DNA from: Deltaproteobacteria bacterium | GTDB lineage: Bacteria > Desulfobacterota > Binatia > UBA9968 | DNA: 58,789 bases | Direction: 5' to 3' | Assembly: GCA_009692615.1 (NCBI GenBank) | Contig: SHYW01000016.1 | Coordinates: forward strand, 1 to 58,789 | Shown here: positions 1 through 8,019 of the stretch, piece by piece | Layout of the letters: every line of letters begins with the position of its first letter | How positions within the stretch are numbered: position 1 is the stretch's first letter | Program-made: the position numbers and the translations under genes | The notes under the pieces: model-generated | Told to the model about the DNA's origin: nothing | What the model saw: only the letters and a program-made list of their open reading frames with translations | The model's database searches: none

Positions 1-140
1 CATAAAGCTCCACTGTGAACATCCTTCCAGCCTCCCGATGCCATTCAATAACATCGAGACAGCCTACAGGACCGGTACACTTTTGACCCGCCATTTTCTG
101 CCAGATCTTTGCCGGTTCAGTGGTACACTTTACGCCCGCG
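1..140. mobile_element. Probable insertion-sequence terminal region (partial)
   Basis: The first 140 bases are not chemotaxis sequence. They hold two spaced copies of a short motif, GGTACACTTTT followed by GACCCGCC at 74-92 and GGTACACTTTACGCCCGCG at 122-140, about 48 bases apart. Repeated short units near an end are typical of IS21-type elements. The cheA frame loses its family signature exactly where this sequence begins. No transposase gene is in the window, so the rest of the element would lie to the left. An assembly chimera could look the same. Confidence 0.5.
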
Positions 141-1079
141 ATTTATAACTTCAATGACGATGCTGCCGCCTTCGTGGCGCGCCTGGAGCTTTAATACGCC
201 GCAGGGATTTTTGCCGCGAGCTTGCCGCGCCTGCGGCGTTTCGATGCCGTGATCCAGGGCGTTTCGGATCATGTGCGTGAGCGGGTCTTTTAGGTGCTCG
301 ATGATGCTCATGTCGACTTCGACGTCGTCGCCCTGGGTTTCCAAACGCACGAGTTTCTTTTCGCCCTGCGCCAGGTCGCGGACCTTGCGCAGGTACTGGC
401 GGAACGTCGGCCCCACCGGCACCATGCGCACGCGCATGATTTGTTCTTGCAGTTCTAGGGACAGACGCTCGACTTGGTCATGGGCTTCGAGGGCTTCGCT
501 GGTGCTCTGGCCGCGCGCCGTCAGCGTTTGGCGCAAACGGCCCTGGGCGATGGCGATTTCGCCGGCGAGATTGAGCATGCGATTGAGCTTTTCGGTATCG
601 ACGCGGATGGTTGTGGCGTAATCGACGACGGCGTCGGCGACGGCGCCGCGCTTAGTTGGAACCGGCGCGGGATTCGGATTCTCCATCGGCTCAGCGGCGT
701 CGCCGTCGGTCAGTTGTTGCTGGAGCTTTACATGCTCGGGCTTTACTTCCTCGGCGCCGGCCACTTCCGCGGCAATCATTTCGCGCAGCGCGTCCAACGA
801 GCGCAGCAATAGGGTGATGCGCTGCGAGGTCACCGGGATGGAATGATTGCGAAAACGTTGTAACAGATCCTCGAAAGCATGAGCGAAGCCGGCGACTTTG
901 GGAAAGCCCAAACTACCGGCGTTGCCCTTGATGGTATGCGCGCCGCGAAAGATCGCTTCTAAAAAACCGTCGTTGTGAGGATCGGCTTCCAAGGTGACCA
1001 GGGCTTCTTCCATGGCGGCGAGGCGCTCGTCGCATTCGGCGATGTAGGTTTTGAGAATCGCTTCGAAGTCGATTTCCAT
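117..1079 (-). CDS. cheA: Chemotaxis histidine kinase CheA, 3'-truncated
   Basis: CheA receives signals from chemoreceptors and phosphorylates CheY and CheB. The 320-residue product starts with an Hpt (P1) domain whose phospho-accepting histidine is H48 in AHTIKG. A P3-like dimerisation helix pair follows at about 155-220, then the start of the ATPase domain with the N-box (IRNALDHGIE). CheA proteins normally run well past 600 residues; here the frame departs at about base 140, just where the DDGRGL-type G1 box should appear, and ends in RGRKVYH. The remaining ATPase domain and the CheW-like domain are missing, apparently because of the adjacent IS-like end. It is last in a minus-strand run after a response regulator and cheD (10-base gap). 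Without the full ATPase domain it cannot be an active kinase. Confidence 0.88.
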   Translation of the reverse strand: MEIDFEAILKTYIAECDERLAAMEEALVTLEADPHNDGFLEAIFRGAHTIKGNAGSLGFPKVAGFAHAFEDLLQRFRNHSIPVTSQRITLLLRSLDALREMIAAEVAGAEEVKPEHVKLQQQLTDGDAAEPMENPNPAPVPTKRGAVADAVVDYATTIRVDTEKLNRMLNLAGEIAIAQGRLRQTLTARGQSTSEALEAHDQVERLSLELQEQIMRVRMVPVGPTFRQYLRKVRDLAQGEKKLVRLETQGDDVEVDMSIIEHLKDPLTHMIRNALDHGIETPQARQARGKNPCGVLKLQARHEGGSIVIEVINRGRKVYH

Positions 1080-1089
1080 GTCTTAGGCC

Positions 1090-1605
1090 CTATAACCGCT
1101 TCACCCACGCCGAACCGTCGTCGGTGTGGAAAATTAATTTACGGCCTTTGTCGCCGCCAATATCTTGGCCGATGACCGGGATATCTTCGCGCTCGAGGAT
1201 TTTTTCGGCGGTCTGGACATTTTCCCAGCCGAGGTGGGTGGCGCGGTTGCGAAACGCGGCGATCACACAGGCGCCGCCGAAGAGCTTCGCTTGCAGATCC
1301 CGTTTGCGGCAGCCGAGCGCCGTCAGTTGTTCGATCAGTTCGGCGATGGCGACGTTGCCAAAGCGCGGCGAAGCGACGCCGTCGCCGGTGAAAGCCGGTA
1401 GCAGATAGTGGTTGATGCCGCCGATCTTTTTCACCGCGTCCCACAGGCAGACCGCGACGCAGGAGCCGAGAATGGTCGTCACGGCATGGCTTTGGCGCGA
1501 GGCAAACAGCTGCCCCGGATGGAGATAAAGTTTTTCATGGGCGGCGTTCTTGACCTCAAGAACGGCCTCGCTCTGGTTTGGGTTTGGCTTTGCCGCTGAA
1601 TGCAT
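1090..1605 (-). CDS. cheD: Chemoreceptor glutamine deamidase CheD
   Basis: CheD deamidates specific glutamines of methyl-accepting chemoreceptors and in some species docks on CheC. The 171-residue product has the family hallmarks: the catalytic cysteine C49 in ILGSCVAV, the catalytic histidine H66 in GGINHYLLP, and the conserved FGG segment. Length matches the family. It lies between the response regulator and cheA on the same strand with short gaps, so the three are probably co-transcribed. The first 20 or so residues are poorly conserved and a later start is possible. It is intact although cheA next to it is not. Confidence 0.92.
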   Translation of the reverse strand: MHSAAKPNPNQSEAVLEVKNAAHEKLYLHPGQLFASRQSHAVTTILGSCVAVCLWDAVKKIGGINHYLLPAFTGDGVASPRFGNVAIAELIEQLTALGCRKRDLQAKLFGGACVIAAFRNRATHLGWENVQTAEKILEREDIPVIGQDIGGDKGRKLIFHTDDGSAWVKRL

Positions 1606-1624
1606 CGCTACACAATTTCTAATT

Positions 1625-1996
1625 TCAATCGCCGAGCAGGTTTCTTACCTTGGTGATGAGCTCCAGACTGTCGATCGGTTTAATGACGTAATCGTTGCAG
1701 CCGCTCTCGTAGCCGCATTCCATCGCGGTGGCTTCCGATTTGGTGGTCACCATGACGATCGGCACCTCGCGGGTCAGGGCATTTTCCCGCAGCCGTTTCA
1801 CGGCGGCGAAACCGTCCATCTTGGGCATCACGACGTCCATCAGGATCAGATCGGGTAGGGTGGCCAACGCCTTCGCTACGCCTTCTTCGCCATCCCGGGC
1901 GATCATCAGCTCGTAGCTATCGCGCTGGAGAATCATTTGCTCCATTTGCAAAATGGTTTCGGAATTGTCGACCAGCAGGATTTTTCGCGATGCCAC
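1625..1996 (-). CDS. Single-domain response regulator (CheY-like)
   Basis: A receiver domain with no output domain, 123 residues. The phospho-acceptor is D54 in LILMDVVMP, the acidic pocket is D10 with N11 in place of the more usual second aspartate, T84/T85 form the switch position and K106 precedes the cis-proline. I chose the GTG at 1996 rather than the upstream ATG at 2077, because an AAGGA motif sits the right distance upstream of the GTG and the receiver fold begins immediately after it. It heads the run regulator-cheD-cheA, so it is probably the CheY-type output protein of this pathway. Confidence 0.85.
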   Translation of the reverse strand: MASRKILLVDNSETILQMEQMILQRDSYELMIARDGEEGVAKALATLPDLILMDVVMPKMDGFAAVKRLRENALTREVPIVMVTTKSEATAMECGYESGCNDYVIKPIDSLELITKVRNLLGD

Positions 1997-2576
1997 AGGT
2001 TTGAATCCTTTCTTCTGGTTTGCCCGTCCGTGCGACGCGTCAATTATCGCAGCTTGCTGCCGTCGGCCCGGACTCAAATGGATTTACTCAAAGCAAGACA
2101 CCGGCCATTCGTAATCATTTAGAAACTGCCAATACATTCCGAAAAATTGACAAATCGCGTCGGCCGTTCACAAATTTGTGCAGAAAACCCTAGAAAGTTG
2201 ACCGAGAGCGAACGAACGGAGGGCGTGAGCGCTGAAGCAAATTTTTGGGGTTCAAGCGCCGATAAGAATTTAATCGCCAGTAGTTTTTCTCTTTGTTCTC
2301 AATCGCTGCTCAAACGTCGCGAGTGAAAAATTCGTTTGCGGCGGCCGATGATGACGCATCATTACCAAGAGTGGAGCGTTCCCACCTTTAACTGTCCAAC
2401 CCTGTTCAATAAGGGCCATAACTGACCAATCGGTGCGCTGAGGTTTTTGCTAACGTTGGGTTTTCCTGCAAGTTTGTCTAGCCGACAAGATGGCACATAA
2501 TTGGCTTTACATGGTGGAGTTAATATCTTGTCTGGCGCGAAACTTCGGCCGAGTTTGAAACCAAGGAGTGATTGCA
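1997..2576. other. Divergent intergenic region
   Basis: This 580-base stretch separates the minus-strand chemotaxis genes from the plus-strand coiled-coil gene. I see no convincing gene; a 78-codon minus-strand frame inside it lacks a ribosome site and any recognisable family. It holds the candidate sigma-54 promoter at 2491-2506 and a small inverted repeat TTGTC-N5-GACAA just before it (about 2474-2488). Confidence 0.5.
2491..2506 (+). promoter_or_regulatory. Candidate sigma-54 promoter (-24/-12)
   Basis: TGGCACATAATTGGCT has a perfect -24 element (TGGCAC), the obligatory GG-N10-GC spacing, and TGGCT where the -12 consensus is TTGCW, one mismatch. It lies about 70 bases before the coiled-coil gene and in the same direction. 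Sigma-54 commonly drives motility and pilus genes, which suits the context. No activator site was identified. Confidence 0.5.
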
Positions 2577-4448
2577 GTGGCACTACCCGACGAATCAAAT
2601 GAGATTACCGCACCTCAGAGTGCGACCCATCTCGGCCCCGGGACCGATGTCTTGTATGGCTGGCTCGTCGACCGAGCGGCGGCGGATCTTGGCTTGGCGC
2701 AAACCTTGGCGGCCAACGAGGCGCAGCGCCGCGAACAGATCAAAGCCCTCGAGGAGAGTTTCCAGGCGCAGATTCGCGAACTGCGTGAGCGTTCAGTCGT
2801 CAGCGGCGTTGAGCCGAGCGGTACGACAGCGATCGAGCCGCTCAAGCAGGAGCTGGAACGATTCGGCGCACACCAAGCGCAGATCGAAGCCGCGTTTAAC
2901 AGCAAACTCGGCGAGTTCGCTTCACAGTTACAACAGCAAACAGCAACTAGCTCTTCTGCTAATAGCGAAGATATAAAATTCGAAGTCAAACTTATAGCTG
3001 ACCGCATTGCCCGGGTAGAATTTGCCAGCCAGCGGGCGCAAGCCCAGGCGCTGAGCGAAAGCCAACGGCTTGAAAATACGCTCGTCGAGCGGGTTCAGGC
3101 TTTGGTCGCGAACGAAGCGGCAAGCAACAAAGTCCAACTACTTGCCGAACTCCAAGCTCATGGCGCGGTAGCTGAAGTTTCAAACCAATGGCAAGAACAG
3201 CTCAGCGATCTAACGCAGCGAATCGGCGGTCTGGAAAATTCCTCTAGTGCGCTGACCGAACAGCAGCAGCGTTGGAGTGATGGCGCGGACAGGCGCATGA
3301 GCGCGCTGGTGGACGAGGTCGGCGCGCAGCTGCGAGTTCTGGGCAGCGCCAATGTCGATCATGAAACTCATGAAGCGGCGCGGGCGGCGCTGATCGCGCG
3401 GCTCGGCCGATTGGAACAGAGCGCGTCACTCGGTGTCGCGGAACTCAAAGCCGAGATCGGTGCAATTAAATTTCGCCTCGACGAGCCGTTACGTGCGGCA
3501 CCGATCGACGACGTCGCCGTGCAGCGTTTGGACGAAATCCTCAGCGCTCGAATCGCCGAGCTCCAGGAAAAATTGGCCACAGCCTTGAACCTTGCCGCTC
3601 AGCGCGATGGCGAGCTAGTGGCGCTCCAAGGACGCATGAGCGCTTTGTCCGTTAACCTCACGGCGCTATCCGAGCGCGTCGTCGATCACGATCAAATCGC
3701 CGCGCTCAAAGCGGAACTCGGCCATGGTGAAGCACAAGCAATGCAGACGGCGCGATCATTGATGCGCCAAGTCGAAGCCAACCTCGGTGCCAAACTGAAC
3801 CAACTCGAAAGCGAACTCGGCGGCGCACTGGAACGGAGCCAGAGCCGCGACGGCGGGTTCGACGAGATACGCGGGGAGATCGAGCAGCTGGCGCAACGTT
3901 GGCTACAGAGCGAGAGCAACACCCAGCAGACCCACGGTTTGATCGCCAATGAACTGGCTCATGCCGCGCAACTGCGCGACGGCGTGATTGGCGAACTGAG
4001 CGCGTTGCAAAGTCAGTTCAGCGAACGCCAGGAGCGCGATCAGCGCATCGACAATCTCGCTGCCGATCTCAACGCCCGCTTGTTCGATGTCCAGAACCAG
4101 CTCAGTCAGAATTTGTCTTTACTGGTCAGCCGCGACGCGGAAATCTCGGCGCTCAAGCTGCAAGTCGAACATTTGATCCAAATGGCCGCGGCGAAACCTG
4201 TCATGCCGCCGCTGGCGCCGACCCGATTGCACACGGCGGCCGCGCTCGGCGGCTTGAAACCGCTGTCTGAAGCGCAGCCGGTGTTGAAGCCGGCGGCGGC
4301 GCAAGAGCCGGCGAGCTTGTTGCAGAGTTATGATGCCGATCCTGCTGCTGGGGCGAAACAGGATAAAAGACAATTGCAGGAAAAGATTTCCGCCGACATC
4401 GAGCGGGTCAGAGCGGAGCTGAGAAAACGCGCCGGAGTCAGCCGTTAA
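2577..4448 (+). CDS. Long cytoplasmic coiled-coil protein, unknown function
   Basis: I do not recognise a family. The product is about 623 residues, rich in Ala, Glu, Gln, Leu and Arg. It has long heptad-like stretches from about residue 35 to 550, no signal peptide and no membrane segment. A proline/alanine-rich linker follows (about 540-590), then a short charged C-terminal helix (QLQEKISADIERVRAEL). I chose GTG at 2577: an AAGGAG sits 8 bases upstream, whereas the GTG at 2568 overlaps that site. The next gene, a KaiC-like ATPase, starts 53 bases downstream on the same strand, so the two are likely one unit. A scaffold or positioning role next to chemotaxis genes is possible but unproven. 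Confidence 0.7.
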   Translation: MALPDESNEITAPQSATHLGPGTDVLYGWLVDRAAADLGLAQTLAANEAQRREQIKALEESFQAQIRELRERSVVSGVEPSGTTAIEPLKQELERFGAHQAQIEAAFNSKLGEFASQLQQQTATSSSANSEDIKFEVKLIADRIARVEFASQRAQAQALSESQRLENTLVERVQALVANEAASNKVQLLAELQAHGAVAEVSNQWQEQLSDLTQRIGGLENSSSALTEQQQRWSDGADRRMSALVDEVGAQLRVLGSANVDHETHEAARAALIARLGRLEQSASLGVAELKAEIGAIKFRLDEPLRAAPIDDVAVQRLDEILSARIAELQEKLATALNLAAQRDGELVALQGRMSALSVNLTALSERVVDHDQIAALKAELGHGEAQAMQTARSLMRQVEANLGAKLNQLESELGGALERSQSRDGGFDEIRGEIEQLAQRWLQSESNTQQTHGLIANELAHAAQLRDGVIGELSALQSQFSERQERDQRIDNLAADLNARLFDVQNQLSQNLSLLVSRDAEISALKLQVEHLIQMAAAKPVMPPLAPTRLHTAAALGGLKPLSEAQPVLKPAAAQEPASLLQSYDADPAAGAKQDKRQLQEKISADIERVRAELRKRAGVSR

Positions 4449-4501
4449 GTGGCGCAGGCGGATTATTTATCGCGATTGCGGCGGCAACGATTTGACGATT
4501 T

Positions 4502-5185
4502 ATGAGCGGTAAACGAATTCCCACCGGCATTCCCGAGCTCGACGCGCTGCTTGAAGGCGGCCTGCGGGAAGGCAAAACCTATCTTGTGGTGGGACAGCCC
4601 GGCACTGGCAAGTTGGTCTTCAGCTTGCAGTTTCTCGTCCGCGGCTTGCTCGAAAAAGAAAAATGTCTGTACGTCGCCATCGACGAGAAACCCGCCGATG
4701 TCATCGAGCAGGCGACTTCGCTGGGGTGGGATTTGGCGCCGTTCATCGAGTCCAAAGAGTTTCTCATTCTCGATGCCTCAGCCTATTTCGGCGGGCGCGC
4801 CGGCGATCCCGCCAAGGGCGTCGACGTGCAGCAGGTGGCCGCCGATCTCAATAATTATATCGTGCGCATGGGCGCGGTCCGAGTGGTGATCGATCCGGTG
4901 GGGCCGCTGCTGTCGGCGCGCAACTCGGAGCAGGCGCGGCTGTTGATCTACGCGCTCCAGGCGAACACCAACACGACCCATTTGCTCACGACTTACGCCG
5001 CCGAAAAGCCGCCGCGCGGCGTGGAAGAATATTTAGTCGCGGGAACCATCGTCCTGGAAATGAATCGAGTCGAAGGCCGCTATCAACGCAAATTGACCAT
5101 TGAAAAAATGCGCGCCACGGCGTTGGAACCGGCGCAGTACGACTTCAACATCGTCGCCGACCGCGGCATCGTGTTCAAAACCTAA
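4502..5185 (+). CDS. KaiC-like RecA-superfamily ATPase with altered Walker A
   Basis: A single KaiC-type domain of 227 residues. The opening RIPTGIPELDALLEGGL is the classic KaiC/RadA-like start. The P-loop is GQPGTGKL (31-38): the lysine K37 is present but the following Ser/Thr that helps bind magnesium is Leu38. An acidic pair D61/E62 sits where KaiC has its catalytic glutamates, and the Walker B aspartate is D131 in VRVVIDPVG. Two-domain KaiC is about twice this length, so this belongs with the stand-alone KaiC-like proteins that act in signalling or motility assemblies. It follows the coiled-coil gene on the same strand. Hydrolysis may be weak or lost; nucleotide binding may remain. Confidence 0.82.
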   Translation: MSGKRIPTGIPELDALLEGGLREGKTYLVVGQPGTGKLVFSLQFLVRGLLEKEKCLYVAIDEKPADVIEQATSLGWDLAPFIESKEFLILDASAYFGGRAGDPAKGVDVQQVAADLNNYIVRMGAVRVVIDPVGPLLSARNSEQARLLIYALQANTNTTHLLTTYAAEKPPRGVEEYLVAGTIVLEMNRVEGRYQRKLTIEKMRATALEPAQYDFNIVADRGIVFKT

Positions 5186-5199
5186 TTGCCCTTTCCCAT

Positions 5200-5538
5200 C
5201 TAGCCGCGAAAAACTTCAGCGTTGACCGCCGTGCCGTAGGCCAGCACTTCGGTGACGCCGGCGGCGATTTCCGTCGCGTCGTAGCGCACGCCGATGATGG
5301 CGTTGGCGCCGAGCTGGCCGGCATGCTCGATCATCAAACGATGGGCGTCGTCGCGCGCCCGCTCGCAAAGTTCGGTGTAGATGGTGATGTTGCCGCCAAA
5401 CAGCGTCTGCAAGCTGGCACCGATGTTACCGAGGAGGCTGCGCGAACGGACGATAATGCCGCGCACGACGCCTACGTTTCGCGCAATCCGGTAGCCGGGG
5501 ATTTCCTGCGCCGTGGTGATGAGCTTGCTGTCAATCAT
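5200..5538 (-). CDS. YbjQ/UPF0145 family protein
   Basis: A 112-residue cytosolic protein of the UPF0145 (YbjQ) family, which forms ring-like oligomers; its role is unsettled. Visible family features are the opening [11 protein letters not shown], the GVVRGI strand, the central helix ([13 protein letters not shown]) and the strand [11 protein letters not shown]. The start at 5538 (MIDSK) is preferred over the upstream ATG because an AAGGAG lies about 10 bases before it. It converges with the KaiC-like gene (14 bases between stops) and lies 38 bases downstream of the solute-binding-protein gene on the same strand. Confidence 0.85.
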   Translation of the reverse strand: MIDSKLITTAQEIPGYRIARNVGVVRGIIVRSRSLLGNIGASLQTLFGGNITIYTELCERARDDAHRLMIEHAGQLGANAIIGVRYDATEIAAGVTEVLAYGTAVNAEVFRG

Positions 5539-5576
5539 GGGCAATTCTTTCTCCTTTGGGTTTACCGCATCCGCAA

Positions 5577-6635
5577 TCAACGCGCTGGCAGCGGGTCGGC
5601 GCCGGCGATTCTGTTGAAAAGTGAGATCACTTCGGTGTCGCGCGGAATGTCTTTGATCGCTTTGTCCTGGGCCTCCGGGGTCAGCGGCGTGGCGTCGTCG
5701 GCGGACAGCCGTTTGAAGTCTTTGAGAAACGCCGGGTCTCTAAAAGTCTTGCGCATCGCCTCGCGCCAGTGATTGACCGCTTCCCCCGGCGTGCCGGGCG
5801 GCAGAATGTACGGTGAGCCGACCAGCCGGAAGGTGCGGAACATGGTTAGGATCTTGCGCTCACGATCATTCTTCCCAAACGTTTCTAGCTCCGGCAGCTT
5901 GTTGAACGCGGCATGGAGATGACGATCGTCCTTAGGAATCTGGATGATCGCGTGGAAGTTTTGCAACTTTTTCTCGACGAATTCGGGATTGCGCTGCAAT
6001 ACAGTGTCGGGAATATTGGCACGGGCGTCGAGCTCGCCACGCTCCATCGCTACATCGAGCTCAAGTCCGGAATAGCCGGTGACGAATTTTGGTTCTTTCA
6101 AACCCAATATCCAGGAAAACAGCCGGCCGTTGATGTAAATGTCATGGCCGACGGTCTGGGCGCCGACGCGAATGCCGGGACGGGCGCGCAGCTTTTCCAA
6201 ATTGTCCAGGCCGAGTTTAGCCACGGTGCCGAAAACATATTGCGCCGTGCTGTTGGAGGCGCCGAGATAGATGAGCTTATCGATATCGTATTCGACTCCG
6301 GTGGAGCCGAGCACGGCGTTGGCGACTAGACCTGAGCCGACATTGCCGAGGGTCAAGCCATCCGGCCTGGCGTTGCGCGCGATGTAATTGGTCGCCTTTC
6401 TACCGCCGCCGCCGGGCATGAACTGGGTGACGATGATCGGCTCGCCGGGCAAATATTTTTTGAGAAACGGTATAGCCGCCTGGACGCGCAGGGCGCCGGT
6501 GCCGCCGGGCTCGCGGCCTTGGACCAGTAAGATGGTTTTACCCTGGAAGTAGGGTGTGGATTGAGCGAACAGCGGTGCGTTAACCGCGCTTGTGACGCCT
6601 GCGATGATAACGGCTAGGATCAAATTTGCCAGCAT
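5577..6635 (-). CDS. TTT-family (Bug-type) periplasmic solute-binding protein
   Basis: A 352-residue extracytoplasmic binding protein of the tripartite tricarboxylate transporter/Bug family. An N-terminal signal peptide (about 1-25, ending PLFAQS) is followed by the typical first strand [14 protein letters not shown], then [16 protein letters not shown], and the late motif [14 protein letters not shown]. Such proteins capture carboxylates or other small organic anions for a TctA/TctB membrane pair. Neither membrane subunit is in this window, so it is an orphan, as is common where these genes are strongly expanded. The ligand cannot be predicted. Confidence 0.85.
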   Translation of the reverse strand: MLANLILAVIIAGVTSAVNAPLFAQSTPYFQGKTILLVQGREPGGTGALRVQAAIPFLKKYLPGEPIIVTQFMPGGGGRKATNYIARNARPDGLTLGNVGSGLVANAVLGSTGVEYDIDKLIYLGASNSTAQYVFGTVAKLGLDNLEKLRARPGIRVGAQTVGHDIYINGRLFSWILGLKEPKFVTGYSGLELDVAMERGELDARANIPDTVLQRNPEFVEKKLQNFHAIIQIPKDDRHLHAAFNKLPELETFGKNDRERKILTMFRTFRLVGSPYILPPGTPGEAVNHWREAMRKTFRDPAFLKDFKRLSADDATPLTPEAQDKAIKDIPRDTEVISLFNRIAGADPLPAR

Positions 6636-6719
6636 CAGTTCTCCGTGAAGTTCTCGGTGTTAACTAAATACGTTTGATTGTAATTCCATCAAAGTAGCAT
6701 GCTGCGCTGGCGCTGCAAG

Positions 6720-7169
6720 TTACCAACCGCGCTTGGTGAACTTAGCGATATCGCGCCGGTCGCGCTTCGATGGGCGACCCGGCGAATCAAATTCCACGCC
6801 GCGCTCGAATTTCATTTGGGCCGCGACGGCTTGCCGTTTGGCGACGCTTTCAGTGGTTTCTTCATAGAGGCCTTGCGCCTGTGGCGCCGGACCGCGCAGG
6901 CGGGAAACCGCTTTGACGACGATCGCCCATTCAATAGGGCCGCGGCGAATATTCAGTTTGTCGCCGATCCGAACCACGCGGCTCGGTTTCGCACGGGCGC
7001 CGTCGATGTCAATTTTACCGCCACCGATGGCTTCGGCGGCAAGCGCGCGGGTCTTGAAAAACCGCGCGGCCCAGAGCCATTTGTCTAGTCTGATCGCTTC
7101 GTTGTCTGTGTCGTCGCGTATGTTTCGCTGGTGTTTACGGCCAAGGAAAGTGACCCAGCGGAGCTTCAT
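6720..7169 (-). CDS. hslR: S4-domain RNA-binding protein, Hsp15-like
   Basis: A small basic protein of the Hsp15/HslR type, which binds stalled 50S subunits carrying nascent-chain tRNA. The S4 domain begins at RLDKWLWAARFFKTR (about residue 28) and includes the loop RVVRIGDKLNIRRG. The lysine/arginine-rich tail (GRPSKRDRRDIAKF) is also typical. The only usual start codon is the ATG at 7169, which overlaps the end of surE by 35 bases; the domain itself starts after the overlap, so translation may be coupled to surE. E. coli HslR is about 133 residues against 149 here. Confidence 0.8.
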   Translation of the reverse strand: MKLRWVTFLGRKHQRNIRDDTDNEAIRLDKWLWAARFFKTRALAAEAIGGGKIDIDGARAKPSRVVRIGDKLNIRRGPIEWAIVVKAVSRLRGPAPQAQGLYEETTESVAKRQAVAAQMKFERGVEFDSPGRPSKRDRRDIAKFTKRGW

Positions 7170-7884
7170 TCAAAAGCTTGTGGTCGGTAAGATCGACTTG
7201 CAACGGAGTGACCGAGACGAATCCTTCGTGCACGGCGACGCAATCGGTGCCGTCGTCATGGGCGAAGCCCAAGTCGTCGCCGCCGATCCAGTAATATTTG
7301 CCGCCGCGCGGGTCGACGCGCTCGACGATGTTTTCGCTGTAGTGGCGCTTGCCCATGCGCGTCAACTTCCAGCCTTTGAGCTGCGCCTTGGGTAAATTGG
7401 GCACGTTGACGTTGAGCAAGGTGCCCGCGGGGATGCCCGGCTGTTGGATGCGCTCGATCAAGGTCGCGGTGAATTCTGCCGCGATGTGAAAATCGAAATT
7501 GCTAAACGTGACCAGAGAAACCGCGATGGCGGGAATTCCCAACAGCGTGGCCTCGATGGCGGCGGACACCGTTCCCGAATAAATAATGTCGTCGCCGAGA
7601 TTGGGCCCTTTGTTGATTCCGGAGACGACCAGATCGGGTTTGACCGGCAACAGTCCGGTAAGCGCGAGCTTGACGCAATCCACCGGCGTGCCGTCCACTG
7701 ACAGGCGCCGCGGGCCGATTTCGTGCACGCGCAGCGGCCGGTGCAGCGTCAAGGCGTGGCTCATGGAACTCTGCGCCCGGTCCGGCGCCACGGTGTAGAT
7801 CTCGCCAAGTTTTGCCAAGCTCTTTTCTAGTGCCGTCAGTCCTTCGGATTGAATGCCGTCGTCGTTGGAAAGCAGGATGATCAT
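7135..7884 (-). CDS. surE: 5'/3'-nucleotidase SurE
   Basis: SurE removes phosphate from nucleoside monophosphates using a divalent metal. The 249-residue product begins MIILLSNDDG, with metal ligands D8 and D9. It keeps the SSMSHALTL segment around the third ligand and the SGINKGPNLGDDIIYSGTV block that carries the metal-binding asparagine and substrate loop. Length equals the family norm. It lies downstream of the tgt fusion on the same strand and overlaps the S4 gene by 35 bases. Confidence 0.95.
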   Translation of the reverse strand: MIILLSNDDGIQSEGLTALEKSLAKLGEIYTVAPDRAQSSMSHALTLHRPLRVHEIGPRRLSVDGTPVDCVKLALTGLLPVKPDLVVSGINKGPNLGDDIIYSGTVSAAIEATLLGIPAIAVSLVTFSNFDFHIAAEFTATLIERIQQPGIPAGTLLNVNVPNLPKAQLKGWKLTRMGKRHYSENIVERVDPRGGKYYWIGGDDLGFAHDDGTDCVAVHEGFVSVTPLQVDLTDHKLLNEAPLGHFPWP

Positions 7885-8019
7885 GGGCGTATTGTCGCAA
7901 AGAAGATGGCGGTGGACAAGTGCGCGGTTAAGAGGAATTCACCACAGAGAACACAGAGTTCGGAAGAGATTTGCAGTAATAAATTTTTACGCTGCGCCGC
8001 GCTGGAAAAGGCGCAATTC
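7885..8019. repeat. Intergenic repeat fragment between tgt fusion and surE
   Basis: A 135-base gap. It contains TTCACCACAGAGAACACAGAG at about 7929-7949, a variant of the short CACCAC-AGGACAC-type direct-repeat motif common between genes in environmental genomes. A related CACCACGAAGGACGCGGAG lies at 20660-20678. No gene or terminator is evident. Confidence 0.35.

Noticed and set aside
2362-2598. 78-codon minus-strand frame in the divergent intergenic region
   Set aside because: No ribosome site and no family match; it overlaps the start of the coiled-coil gene and the promoter region.
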